Below, piece after piece: positions 25,283 through 34,528 of a DNA stretch of 42,464 nt. The position numbers and the translations under genes are program-made. The DNA is from Actinokineospora sp. NBRC 105648 (GTDB taxonomy: Bacteria; Actinomycetota; Actinomycetes; Mycobacteriales; Pseudonocardiaceae), in contig NZ_BSTR01000062.1 of NCBI RefSeq assembly GCF_030269645.1, positions 1 through 42,464 of the forward strand. The letters run 5' to 3'. Each line of letters starts with the position of its first letter. Position 1 is the first letter of the stretch. The notes beneath the pieces were generated by a model. It did not search any database, was not told the origin of the DNA, and saw only the letters and a list, made by a program, of their open reading frames with translations.

Positions 25283-25977
25283 GGACCAGTGCGCCGCAGG
25301 TCCTGACCGTCGGTGAGGACCTCCGCCGGTCAATGCGCACCGCCCTTCGGGAAAGGTCGCCTGGGCAGACCGCTCGGAGCAATCGCGAAAGTCGTTCCAC
25401 CGACTGGCGCGCCACCGGTCGGCGGTGCGCACATTTTCCTTTCGACGCAGCGAATTCCATGATCCACAATGAACCGCCCAACGAATACCCGGTCGACACC
25501 GGCCGGATATGCAACACCCTGAAAATGTGAAACGCGCGCCCGGGATCGGGCGGCAACCGCTTGCGGGGTGCCGCGCCCTCGCCCGGCCGTCGTGACGACG
25601 GGTAGCCGGAGTCGTCCCGACCACCCCGGTGGTACGACGTACGCCTGGTCAACAGCCTCATGCGCAACTTGCACCCGGCATCCAGCCCGCGGATCTCGCG
25701 CGTGTACACCAGTCCCGCGGTGCAGGCCATCGCCAAGGTGCAGCAACGCGTTAACGGGCCGCCGACGCCGCCAATTGTGAACGAAAGTGAAGATGGGAAC
25801 GCACTGACCACTTCGGCCTCGCCCGTTCCGGCATTCGGCGGATTCCACACTGGACCGACCCCGCTTAATCGGGATTCGCGTCACCCGAACCGTCACCCGT
25901 TCGGCGGTTTGCGCCGGTTGGCACCCCGTCGCTAGCGTTCCGGGAAACGCGGGAATGCACATAATCGGGGGCCGATA
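25283..25977. other. Gene-free leader region of the biosynthetic operon
   Basis: Nearly 700 bp with no convincing gene. A 23-codon open frame (25459-25530) has no ribosome site. Close to the operon, TTGCGC (25909-25914) and TAGCGT (25933-25938) with an 18-bp spacer form a plausible vegetative promoter, 40 bp from the first start codon. CCGAAC (25885-25890) and GTTCGG (25899-25904) make a palindrome just upstream, a possible operator. Base composition around 25430-25530 and 25770-25880 is less GC-rich than in the genes. Confidence 0.45.
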
Positions 25978-27342
25978 ATGGGGGACCATTTAGCCGCTTT
26001 GCTCGATCCACTGGCTAATGGCACAGCGCTGTCCTTCAATGGCGTGAATGTCTCCTATCGCGAGCTGCGGGCGCTGGCCGACCGGGCCGCCCGCACCCTC
26101 GACCGGCTCCCGCCGGAGCGCCCGGTCGCGCTGGCGGTGGGCAAGTCGCCGGAGGCCGTCGCGGTCGTGCTGGCCTGCTGGGCCAGTGGCAGGCCGTTCC
26201 TGCTGCCCCCGGCGGACCTGGGCACCGACGCGCGGGCCGCGCTGCACCGGCAGGCGGGCTGCGCGAGCGTGCTGCGGGCCGACCTCAGCGTCGAGCGGAC
26301 CGAGTCCGACGAGGCCCCCGAGCTGGCCGGGGTGGGGCCGATGCTCACCACCTCGGGCTCCACCGGGCTGCCGAAGATCGTCCCGCTGCCGCGCACCGCG
26401 GTGGACGCCTTCACCGACTGGGCCGCCGACGCGTTCGGCGTGGACGAGGGCACCGTGGTGTTCAACTACGCGCCGCTCAACTTCGACCTGTGCCTGCTCG
26501 ACGTGTGGACCACGCTGCGCCGCGGCGGCCAGGTGGTGCTGGTCGACCAGGACCGCGCGCTGGACAGCCGCTACCTGCTGCGCGCCTTCGCCGGTGCCGA
26601 CGTCGAGGTCGTGCAAGCCGTGCCGCTGTTCTTCCGCCGCCTGCTGGAGAACGCCGACGGCGTGTTCCCGACCGTCCGCGAGGTCGTGCACACCGGCGAC
26701 GCGATGCCGCCCGGTCTGCTCGCCCGGCTGCCCGCCGTATTCCCCAAGGCCCGGCTGCGCAACGTCTACGGCTGCACCGAGACCAACGACAGCCTCATCC
26801 ACGACTCCGACCCCACCAGCGACCAGCCCACCCCGGTCGGCAGCCCGATCGACGGGGTGCTGGTCCGGGTGGACGCGGGCGAACTCCTGGTCAGCACGCC
26901 GTTCCAGGCGGGCCGCTACCTCGACGCCGACCTGGCCGACCGCTGGGTCGAGCTCGACGGCCGCACCTACTTCCGCACCGGCGACCTGGTCCGCCAGGAC
27001 GAGCGCGGCGTGCTGCACCTCGACGGCCGCGCCGACCACCAGGTCAAGGTCCGCGGCGTCCGGACGAACCCGCAGCAGGTCGAGCAGGCGCTGCTGGCCC
27101 ACCCCGAGGTGGCCGACGCGGTCGTGCTGGCCATCCCGGACGAGGAGGCCGGGTACCGCCTGCACGCGCTGGTGCGCCCCGCCGGGAACACCCGGCCCAA
27201 CAGCCTGAGCCTGCGCTCGCACTGCGCCCGGCTGCTCCCCCGCACGGCGATCCCGTCCACTGTGGAGCTGTTCGGCGCCGAGTTCCCCCGCACCTCGACC
27301 GGCAAGGTCGACCGCAAGAAGCTGCTCGCGGAAAGGGTCTGA
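25978..27342 (+). CDS. Free-standing adenylation-domain enzyme
   Basis: A 454-residue ANL-superfamily enzyme, short for a free A domain, predicted to activate an amino acid with ATP and load it on the carrier protein encoded next. Motifs: LTTSGSTGLPKIV (A3), FDLCLLDVW with the Asp that usually grips an alpha-amino group (A4), NVYGCTETND (A5), YFRTGDLVR (A7), GRADHQVKVRGVR (A8) and STGKVDRKKLL with catalytic Lys (A10). A hand-read specificity pocket is roughly D-L-L-A-V-T-V-D-S-K; the first three match codes of prolyl/pyrrole-type domains but the rest does not, so the substrate is open. ATG 25978 follows a G-rich site. First gene of an eight-gene operon. Confidence 0.88.
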   Translation: MGDHLAALLDPLANGTALSFNGVNVSYRELRALADRAARTLDRLPPERPVALAVGKSPEAVAVVLACWASGRPFLLPPADLGTDARAALHRQAGCASVLRADLSVERTESDEAPELAGVGPMLTTSGSTGLPKIVPLPRTAVDAFTDWAADAFGVDEGTVVFNYAPLNFDLCLLDVWTTLRRGGQVVLVDQDRALDSRYLLRAFAGADVEVVQAVPLFFRRLLENADGVFPTVREVVHTGDAMPPGLLARLPAVFPKARLRNVYGCTETNDSLIHDSDPTSDQPTPVGSPIDGVLVRVDAGELLVSTPFQAGRYLDADLADRWVELDGRTYFRTGDLVRQDERGVLHLDGRADHQVKVRGVRTNPQQVEQALLAHPEVADAVVLAIPDEEAGYRLHALVRPAGNTRPNSLSLRSHCARLLPRTAIPSTVELFGAEFPRTSTGKVDRKKLLAERV

Positions 27343-27348
27343 GCGCAC

Positions 27349-27609
27349 ATGTCGCGTCCCGATGAGATCACCCGGTTCGTGGTGGCCGAGTTCGCCCCGG
27401 ACATCCGGCCCGAGGAGCTCGACCCGGACTTCGACCTGCTGGAGAACGGCGTGGTCGACAGCCTCGGCCTGCTCCGGCTGATCGCCTGGCTGGGCGAGCG
27501 CTACGACCTGCCGGTCGACGACCTCGACCTGGCGCCCCAGGACTTCCGCTCGGTGCACGCCATCGACGGCTTCGTTGCCTCCGCACTCGTGAAAGGGCCG
27601 ATGCCATGA
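27349..27609 (+). CDS. Peptidyl/acyl carrier protein
   Basis: An 86-residue free carrier protein. Ser38 in ENGVVDSLGLLRLIAWL is the expected phosphopantetheine site, with helix II following. It starts six bases after the adenylation gene and its stop overlaps the cupin start (ATGA). It should carry the activated amino acid as a thioester to the flavoprotein and the transglutaminase-like protein. No phosphopantetheinyl transferase lies in the window, so one would be supplied from elsewhere. Confidence 0.9.
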   Translation: MSRPDEITRFVVAEFAPDIRPEELDPDFDLLENGVVDSLGLLRLIAWLGERYDLPVDDLDLAPQDFRSVHAIDGFVASALVKGPMP

Positions 27610-27988
27610 TCGTCCGCAGCCGCTCCGAGGTCGCCTGCGTCGACTGGGGCAACGGCCTCAGCTACCGGTTCCTGCTGCGACCGGACAACATGGGGTTCAC
27701 CGTCGCGCACACCACGGTGCGCGCGGGCACCAAGTCCCGCCTGCAGTACCGCAGGCACCTCGAGGCGTGCTACTGCATCGCCGGGTCCGGCGAGGTGCAG
27801 ACCCCCGACGGCAGCGCCTTCGCGCTGCGACCGGGGGTGCTCTACGCGCTCGACCAGCACGACGCGCACTTCCTGATCGCCGGACCGACCCAGGACCTGG
27901 AGCTGATCAGCATCTTCTCCCCCGCGCTGCGCGGCGACGAGCGGCACAACCTCGACCCGGACGGCTTCTCCCACTACGAGTGCGCCCC

Positions 27989-27992
<4 letters not shown>
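27606..27992 (+). CDS. Ectoine-synthase-like cupin without EctA/EctB
   Basis: A 128-residue cupin closely patterned on ectoine synthase EctC: an N-terminal MIVRS start, NMGFTVAHTTVRAGT, RRHLEACYCIAGSGEV and GVLYALDQHDAHF, then LELISIFSPALRG. Glu53, Tyr80 and His88 line up with the iron ligands described for EctC. EctC closes N-acetyl-diaminobutyrate to the cyclic amidine ectoine by loss of water. No ectA or ectB is present; instead the gene is wedged between a carrier protein (4-base overlap) and a flavoprotein (GTGA overlap). It therefore probably cyclises a different N-acyl diamino acid made by this operon, which is inference. Confidence 0.87.
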
Positions 27993-29128
<1,136 letters not shown>

Positions 29129-29135
29129 GGGAGCA

Positions 29136-29801
29136 ATGGTCGAGGACCTGACTCGGGAGACCGAGTTCCTGGACTACCGCAGCGACACCGTGCGGGAGTT
29201 CATCGAGGCGGCACTGCCCGGCGGCGGCACCGGTTTGTCCGATGTGGACAAAGCGGTGGCGCTCTACTACGCGGTGCGCGACGGCATCCACTACGAGGTG
29301 TACGGCAGCCGGATGGCGCGCGAGGAGTTCACCGCGAGCGCGATCATCAAGCGGCGCCGCGGTTTCTGCGTGCACAAGGCGATCGTGTACGCGGCGGTGG
29401 TGCGCGCGATCGGCGTGCCGAGCAAGATCGTCTACGGCGACGTGCGCAACCACCTCGCCTCCGAGCGGCTGCGCGAGCTGGTCGGCGGCGACGTGTTCTG
29501 CTTCCACAGCCTCACCAACGTCTACCTGGGCGAACGGTGGGTGAAGGCCACCCCGGTGTTCAACAAGCTGCTGTGCAAGCTCTACAAGATCGCCCCGCTC
29601 GACTTCGACGGCGGCGCCGACAGCCTCTACCACCCCTACGACGAGAACGGCCGCAGGCACATGGAGTTCCTGCGGATGCGCGGGGAGTTCAGCGACTTCC
29701 CGTACGAGACCGTCGTGGCGGGCATCCGCGCCGCGCACCCGAAGCTGTTCCGCACCGACGACGAGCTGGCCGAGGGTTCCCTCACCGGCGAGGCCAGCTA
29801 G
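29136..29801 (+). CDS. Transglutaminase-like protein, candidate amide-forming enzyme
   Basis: A 221-residue protein with a transglutaminase core: Cys78 in RRGFCVHKAIVYAAV and His124 in CFHSLTNVYL. The third position reads WVKATPVFN (Thr139) where a classical triad has Asp; this WVKATP form is common in one bacterial subgroup. DFDGGADSLYHPYDENG follows. GAGGGAG precedes ATG 29136. In andrimid biosynthesis a transglutaminase homologue (AdmF) joins two carrier-bound units by an amide bond. Since this operon has no condensation domain, a similar role, moving the carrier-bound acyl group onto an amine, is proposed. Confidence 0.83.
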   Translation: MVEDLTRETEFLDYRSDTVREFIEAALPGGGTGLSDVDKAVALYYAVRDGIHYEVYGSRMAREEFTASAIIKRRRGFCVHKAIVYAAVVRAIGVPSKIVYGDVRNHLASERLRELVGGDVFCFHSLTNVYLGERWVKATPVFNKLLCKLYKIAPLDFDGGADSLYHPYDENGRRHMEFLRMRGEFSDFPYETVVAGIRAAHPKLFRTDDELAEGSLTGEAS

Positions 29802-29809
29802 GAGCTGTC

Positions 29810-31171
29810 ATGGACAAGATCAAGTACGAGCTGACCGAGGCCGACATCCCGCGGACCTGGCTCAACCCGGCCGCCGACGTCGGCACCGTGCACCCGATCC
29901 TCGACCCGGTCACCCGCACCCCGGTGACCCCCGAGGCGCTGGCCCGGTCGATGCCGCCCGCCCTGGTCGAGCAGGAGCTCAGCCTGGAGCCGGAGTTCGA
30001 GATCCCCGAGCCGGTCCGCCAGCTCTACGCGCAGTGGCGCTCGACGCCGCTGTACCGGGCCCGGCGGCTCGAGCGCGCGCTCGACACGCCCGCGCGGATC
30101 TACTACAAGTACGAGGGCGTCGCGCCGACCGGCAGCTTCAAGCCGAACACCGCGATCCCGCAGGCGTACTACAACAAGCTGGCGGGCAAGACCGGCCTGG
30201 TCGGCGAGACCGGCGCGGGCCAGTGGGGCAGCGCCGTCGCGCTCGCCGCCTCGCTGTTCGACATGGCGGCCAAGGTCTTCATGGTCCGGGTGAGCTTCGA
30301 GCAGAAGCCCTACCGGCGCACGCTGATGGAGACCTACGGCGCGACCTGCACGGCGAGCCCCAGCACCGAGACCGACTCCGGGCGCGCCGTGCTCGCCGAG
30401 CTGCCGGAGCACCCGGGCAGCCTGGGCGTGGCCAAGTCCGAGGCGCTGCAGTTCGCCTTCGCCAACCCCGACTACGGCTACACCCGCGGCAGCGGGCTCA
30501 ACCACGTGTGCGCGCACCAGACCGTGATCGGCCAGGAGGCGGTGCGCCAGTTCGAGCTGGCCGACGACTACCCGGACATCGTGGTCGGCGCGGCGGGCGG
30601 CGGCAGCAACCTGGCGGGCCTGGCGTTCCCGTTCCTGCGCAGGCAGCTGGCGGGGGCCGAGCGGGTGCGGCTGATCGCCGTCGAGCCCGCCGCCTGCCCG
30701 ACGCTGACCCGCGGCCGGATCGCCTACGACCACGCGGACTCGGCTGGCCTGACCCCGCTGTTCCGCATGCACACACTGGGCCACAAGTTCATCCCCCCGG
30801 CCGTGCACGCGGGTGGCCTGCGGGCGCACAACATCGCCCCCCTGGTCAGCCGCGCGGTCGAGGACGGCCTGATGGAGGCCGTCGCGGTCCGGCAGAACGA
30901 CTGCTTCGAGGCGGGCGTGCTGTTCGCCCGGGCTGAGGGCATCGTGCCCGCCCCGGAGTCCACCCACGCCATCCGCGGCGCGGTCAACGAGGCGCTGCGC
31001 TGCAAGGAGGAGGGGGTCGGCAAGACGATCCTGCTCGGCCTGTCCGGGCACGGCGACTTCGACCTGGTCGCCTACGAGCGCTACCTGGCGGGCAGGCTAC
31101 CGGACGACGCCCTGACCGACGAGGTACTGCAAGCCGGTCTGGACAGCATTCCCTCGCCCGCCCTCGTCTGA
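29810..31171 (+). CDS. TrpB2-like fold-type II PLP enzyme
   Basis: A 453-residue PLP enzyme matching the long TrpB2 (tryptophan synthase beta type 2) form: IPRTWLNPAADV at the start, LVEQELSLEPEFEIP, then STPLYRARRLERAL, GETGAGQWGSAVA and GLNHVCAHQTVIGQEA. The PLP lysine is Lys111 in PTGSFKPNTA; TrpB2 proteins normally have His there (GSHK), so Phe110 is unusual. Glu133 in ETGAGQWG matches the catalytic Glu of TrpB. There is no trpA partner and no indole-related gene. It may carry out beta-replacement on serine or a derivative, for example to make a diamino acid, which is inference. GGAG precedes ATG 29810. Confidence 0.85.
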   Translation: MDKIKYELTEADIPRTWLNPAADVGTVHPILDPVTRTPVTPEALARSMPPALVEQELSLEPEFEIPEPVRQLYAQWRSTPLYRARRLERALDTPARIYYKYEGVAPTGSFKPNTAIPQAYYNKLAGKTGLVGETGAGQWGSAVALAASLFDMAAKVFMVRVSFEQKPYRRTLMETYGATCTASPSTETDSGRAVLAELPEHPGSLGVAKSEALQFAFANPDYGYTRGSGLNHVCAHQTVIGQEAVRQFELADDYPDIVVGAAGGGSNLAGLAFPFLRRQLAGAERVRLIAVEPAACPTLTRGRIAYDHADSAGLTPLFRMHTLGHKFIPPAVHAGGLRAHNIAPLVSRAVEDGLMEAVAVRQNDCFEAGVLFARAEGIVPAPESTHAIRGAVNEALRCKEEGVGKTILLGLSGHGDFDLVAYERYLAGRLPDDALTDEVLQAGLDSIPSPALV

Positions 31172-31185
31172 GGATCATCATCGCC

Positions 31186-32091
31186 ATGAGCCGAGTCAAC
31201 CTCGCACTGTTCGTCCTGCTGGCCGTCATCTGGGGCAGCAGCTACACCTTCATCAAGGTCGCCGTCGGCGGCCTCACCCCGGCCCAGCTGGTGCTGGCCC
31301 GGGTCCTGCTCGGCGCCATCGTGCTGTTCGCGGTGACCAGGGTGACCAAGGACCGGTTGCCCAGGGACCTGGCGGTCTGGGGCCACATCGCGGTCACCGC
31401 GATCCTGGGCATGGTCGCCCCGTTCCTGCTGCTGGCCTGGGGCGAGCAGCGGACCAGCGCGGCCATGGCGGGCGTGTTGATCGCGGCGACCCCGCTGCTC
31501 ACCCTGGCGGCGGTCACCGCGGCGCTGCCCGCCGAACGCGCGACCTGGCGCAAGGGCGTCGGTTTCGCCCTCGGTTTCGTGGGCGTCGTCCTGGTGATCG
31601 CCCCGTGGTCGAGCTCCGGCGGTTCCCTCACCGGCCAGCTCGCGGTCCTCGGCGCCGCCGCCTGCTACGCGGCGCAGACGGTGTACGTGAAGAAGATGCT
31701 GGCGCAGAGGGGAATCCCGCCCCTGGTCTCGGCCACCTCCCAGGTCATCATGGCCACGGTGCTGCAGCTCATCGTCACCCCGTTCTTCACCTGGCACGAG
31801 CCCCGGTTCACCGCGGGCATCGTGGTCAGCGTCGCGCTGCTGGGCATCGTCGGCACCGGCGTGGCCTACCTGATCTACTTCCGCCTCATCGGCGACATCG
31901 GCGCCGCCAACGCCTCGGCGGTCAACTACCTGGTCCCGATCACCGCGGTGCTGATCAGCCTGATCACCCTCAACGACCACATCACCTGGAACATGATCGT
32001 CGGCACCCTGCTGGTGCTCGCCGCCCTGGCCTTCGCCGAGAACCGCCTCTCCACCCTCAAGCAGGCGCCCCCGACCCCGGCGAGGAAGTAG
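31186..32091 (+). CDS. EamA/DMT-family transporter
   Basis: A 301-residue membrane protein with about ten hydrophobic helices and two EamA repeats. IWGSSYTFIKVAVGGLTPAQ at the start and GVAYLIYFRLIGDIGAANAS in the second half are typical. Such drug/metabolite transporters often export amino-acid-like compounds. Fifteen bases separate it from the PLP enzyme gene, and three bases from the next gene, so it is probably the exporter of the operon's product, or of its precursor. Confidence 0.9.
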   Translation: MSRVNLALFVLLAVIWGSSYTFIKVAVGGLTPAQLVLARVLLGAIVLFAVTRVTKDRLPRDLAVWGHIAVTAILGMVAPFLLLAWGEQRTSAAMAGVLIAATPLLTLAAVTAALPAERATWRKGVGFALGFVGVVLVIAPWSSSGGSLTGQLAVLGAAACYAAQTVYVKKMLAQRGIPPLVSATSQVIMATVLQLIVTPFFTWHEPRFTAGIVVSVALLGIVGTGVAYLIYFRLIGDIGAANASAVNYLVPITAVLISLITLNDHITWNMIVGTLLVLAALAFAENRLSTLKQAPPTPARK

Positions 32092-32094
32092 CCC

Positions 32095-32895
32095 ATGCGC
32101 GGCGACAACTGGGGCACGAGAGCCGCCATCGGCATCCTGGTCATCGACAAGGACCCGGTCGCCGAGTCCGAGTTCTGGTCCATGGCCCCACCCGGCGTCT
32201 CCATCTGCGCGGCCCGGTTCGAGAGCCCCCGCAAACCCGGCACCTCGGACTACGGCGAGGACCCGGCCCGAGTCGTCGCCGAGTCCCCGGACATAGCCCG
32301 CGGCCTGGACTTCCTGGGCGGCATGCAACTGGACGTGATCTGCGTCTGCTTCACCACCAGCAGCCTATTCGGCGGCGCTGAATTCGATGCTTCCTTCGCC
32401 GCCCAGGCAAGCGAACGGGCACAGGGAATACCGGTCGTGACCGCGGCACAAGCCAGCGTCGCAGCACTGAAGGCCGTCTGCGTATCCCGGCCCTATGTGG
32501 TGGTACCACCGTGGTTCAAGGACGAGATCGTGTCCGTGGGCCGGGAGTACTTCACAACAGCGGGCCACGAACCAGTCGAAATGCGACGCTTCGAACTGGG
32601 CCGGGGCTGGCGCGACCTGAAGCCCTGGGAAACCTGGGACGCCGGAGCACAGTGGGAAGTCAGACCGGAGGACGTCCACCGACAGGTACGAGCAGGAGTA
32701 CCGGCAAACGCGGACGGAATCCTGCTGGCAGGCAACGGCTTCAGGTGCTCGGACGCCATCGAGGACCTGGAAGCAGACCTGGGCCTACCAGTGATCACCT
32801 CCAACCAAGCCTGCATCTGGCACTCCCTGAGAACGGCGAAGACAGCAACAAGGGACATCCATCACTTCGGCAAACTCTTCGCAGTAGATCAATAG
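32095..32895 (+). CDS. Arylmalonate decarboxylase/maleate isomerase/EutA-like protein without the usual cysteines
   Basis: A 266-residue member of the Asp/Glu racemase superfamily, AMDase/maleate isomerase branch: IGILVIDKDPVAESEFW at the start, ICVCFTTSSLFGGAEFDASF, DGILLAGNGFRCSDAI and GLPVITSNQACIWHSL. In my alignment the two catalytic Cys positions (CTS and ISC-type motifs) fall on Phe86 and a Gly; nearby cysteines 83 and 85 are offset. EutA of ectoine catabolism belongs to the same branch, an interesting match beside an ectoine-synthase-like gene, but the assignment is uncertain. GAGGAAG precedes ATG 32095. From about 32350 many third positions are A or T, unlike the rest of the operon. 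Confidence 0.75.
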   Translation: MRGDNWGTRAAIGILVIDKDPVAESEFWSMAPPGVSICAARFESPRKPGTSDYGEDPARVVAESPDIARGLDFLGGMQLDVICVCFTTSSLFGGAEFDASFAAQASERAQGIPVVTAAQASVAALKAVCVSRPYVVVPPWFKDEIVSVGREYFTTAGHEPVEMRRFELGRGWRDLKPWETWDAGAQWEVRPEDVHRQVRAGVPANADGILLAGNGFRCSDAIEDLEADLGLPVITSNQACIWHSLRTAKTATRDIHHFGKLFAVDQ

Positions 32896-33090
32896 CTCCC
32901 CTTTCCCCTCCTCCCCTCCCGGCTCACCTCCCCGACTTACTCCGACTCCACATCCGACCCCTCCCTGGCCACATTCCTCATCTCCCCATCTTCTTTTCCC
33001 AAAACGACAAGACAACCCACCAAACAGCCAGTCGGCCACCCCAACCGACTCCCTTGACCAGCCCTCCCCCCGCATTCCATACGCAGCCAA
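32896..33090 (+). other. Pyrimidine-rich intergenic tract
   Basis: The first ~190 bp of a 766-bp gene-free stretch are strongly C/T-biased on the plus strand (runs such as CTCCCCTTTCCCCTCCTCCC). No gene is supported. A similar tract lies at 42019-42210. Each lies on the BGC or peptidase side of a palindromic element. Confidence 0.6.
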
Positions 33091-33093
33091 AAC

Positions 33094-33153
33094 ACGGCCT
33101 GCGGTTCTTTGTCAAGGTACTCTTTCCCGCCTTGACAAAGAACCGCAGGCCGT
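33094..33153. repeat. 24-bp perfect inverted repeat
   Basis: Arms at 33094-33117 (begins ACGGCCTGCGG, ends TTTGTCAAGG) and 33130-33153 are exact complements around the 12-nt loop TACTCTTTCCCG. The stem is perfect and includes an AT-containing middle. It lies 200 bp after the operon's last stop. It could end transcription in both directions, but no T-run follows and its length is far beyond need. Confidence 0.9.
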
Positions 33154-33263
33154 AGTGATAATTGGCGTAGGGGATTCAGGGGCCCACGGGTGGCGACACT
33201 CCACAGGCAGCACGCACCCCTCGAAGAGCACATACACATGGGCTGCCCGAGGAAAAGATGGGG

Positions 33264-33401
33264 GCTCGATCTAGTGAACTCACTTCGTGCGGGGCCCCTA
33301 GAGCACCGCGGTGGAGAGAAAAGGGCAGGTAAGGGCATCCCCACCCACGGCCAGTTTAGCGGCACTCTCCCCCCACACGAAGCGAGTCCACTAGATCGAG
33401 C
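33264..33401 (+). repeat. Palindromic dispersed element, copy C (138 bp)
   Basis: Same orientation and subfamily as copy B, with outer arms GCTCGATCTAGTG and CACTAGATCGAGC. The left arm has ACTCACTTCGTGCGGGG, a few changes from B, and the centre is diverged (GGAGAGAAAAGGGCAGG) although GGGCATCCCCACC and AGTTTAGCGG remain. The tail CCGTAGCGGG...CCAGCGGGGTCGGCCTCACC continues to about 33450. Confidence 0.9.
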
Positions 33402-33422
33402 AACCGTAGCGGGACTTGCTTT

Positions 33423-33590
33423 CCAGCGGGGTCGGCCTCACCGCTGCGGTACCAGCGGGGACGGGACCCTGTCGAGTGTGGGCAGGGTGGGCCTACACGC
33501 TGCGGTACCAGCGGGGACGGAATCCTGTCGCGTGCGGGCGGGGCCGGCCTCACCGCTGAGGTACCAGCGGGGTGGGATGCCGCTGCGGAT
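33423..33590 (+). repeat. 56-bp tandem array following element C
   Basis: CCAGCGGGG starts at 33423, 33452, 33508 and 33564; the last three are spaced exactly 56 bp. Units continue through CCTGTCG and end near CGCTG(C/A)GGTA. The unit begins with the tail sequence of the palindromic element, so the array seems to have grown from that tail. Not CRISPR-like: there are no unique spacers. Confidence 0.85.
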
Positions 33591-33661
33591 TGGCGGGGTC
33601 GGTCTATCTGCTGCGACACCATGTCGGAGCTGCGGAACTGCCGTTGCCGCCGCCCGTGCCG

Positions 33662-34528
33662 CTATACCGGCTGGTTGTCCGCGTAGTTCTGGGCGAAATC
33701 CGTTGTCGAGTAAGGTCGTCGGCCGCAGTACCGCTGCACGGTGTCCGCCACCGGGATCACGAAATCTCCGTTGGCCACCTTCATCAGCGCGTCCGCCAGG
33801 AAGTCGCCATACCCGTAGCTGAACCCCCGCTGCATCAGCAGGTCGATGAACTCCCGCGCCTCCACCGGAACATAGGTGACCCGTCGGTGCAGTGCGTCCG
33901 CGAGTGCCTTGGCCAGCACGTGGTGGTCCACCGCTTCCGGCCCGGTCACCGGCAGTGGTCCCTCCGGACCCCCGGGTGCCATCGCCGCCACGGCGACTGC
34001 CGCGATGTCTCGGGTGTCGACGAACGGGAACTTGGCCTCCCCGGCCGGGAGTCGGAGTTCGCCGGTCTCCAGCATGCCCCGGAACGAGCCGACCGTGAAG
34101 TTGTCCAGGAACCAGGTCGGCCGGATCATCGCCGAGGCGGTCGGGGCGTCCGCCAGGGTTCGCTCGGCGACCTTGGTCGGGTCGTCGTCCGGCGCGTGGT
34201 CGACGTCTATTGTGGACAGTAGGGCGATCTTCGGGACCCCGGCCGCCACCGCCGCCTCGATGACTGCCGGTGCCTTCTCCGGTGCGCCCGCGTGGTTGAA
34301 GGGGATCACCAGGTAAGCCGCGTCGCTGCCCGCGAAGGCGGGTTCCCAGGTGTCCGGGGCGTCCCAGTCGAACCTGGTGTAGGCGCCCACGGCCCCTGGT
34401 CGTCGGCCTGCCGCCCGGACTCGCCAGCCGCGTTCGGCGGCCTGGGCGGCGACGTGCCTGCCGGTCTTCCCAGTCGCGCCGAGGACGGTCACCACATGAT
34501 CACGCACAGCGGGGGACGCTAGCAGCAT
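33662..34528 (-). CDS. NmrA-like NAD(P)-binding protein
   Basis: A 288-residue atypical SDR of the NmrA/QOR2 group: VTVLGATGKTGRHVAAQA (TGxxGxxG loop), AGRRPGAV (dinucleotide-selecting Arg pair), IALLSTIDVDHA and MIRPTWFLDNF. The NmrA-like Pro-Trp-Phe-x-x-Asn stretch supports the group. No standard catalytic Tyr-Lys pair was found. Start at ATG 34528, although a GTG at 34507 is possible. Only 14 bp separate this start from the divergent CoA-binding protein, so promoters must lie within coding sequence or the mRNAs are almost leaderless. The paralogue at 4078-4944 has the same length. Confidence 0.86.
   Translation of the reverse strand: MLLASPAVRDHVVTVLGATGKTGRHVAAQAAERGWRVRAAGRRPGAVGAYTRFDWDAPDTWEPAFAGSDAAYLVIPFNHAGAPEKAPAVIEAAVAAGVPKIALLSTIDVDHAPDDDPTKVAERTLADAPTASAMIRPTWFLDNFTVGSFRGMLETGELRLPAGEAKFPFVDTRDIAAVAVAAMAPGGPEGPLPVTGPEAVDHHVLAKALADALHRRVTYVPVEAREFIDLLMQRGFSYGYGDFLADALMKVANGDFVIPVADTVQRYCGRRPYSTTDFAQNYADNQPV

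Noticed and set aside
25459..25530. A 23-residue open frame that might be a peptide precursor
   Set aside because: No ribosome site, no recognition-leader pattern and no peptide-modifying enzyme family specific to RiPPs nearby; kept only as a note in the leader-region finding.
25978..27342. Proline as the firm substrate of the adenylation enzyme
   Set aside because: Only three of the hand-read pocket residues match prolyl/pyrrole codes; the Asp and Ser near the end do not fit, so no substrate is assigned.
27767..27988. Longer N-terminus for the flavoprotein within the cupin gene
   Set aside because: The upstream frame is a shadow of the cupin; GTG 27989 in a GTGA overlap gives the usual family length of about 380 residues.
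33423..33590. Possible CRISPR array
   Set aside because: The 56-bp units are contiguous and nearly identical throughout, without unique spacers or cas genes.
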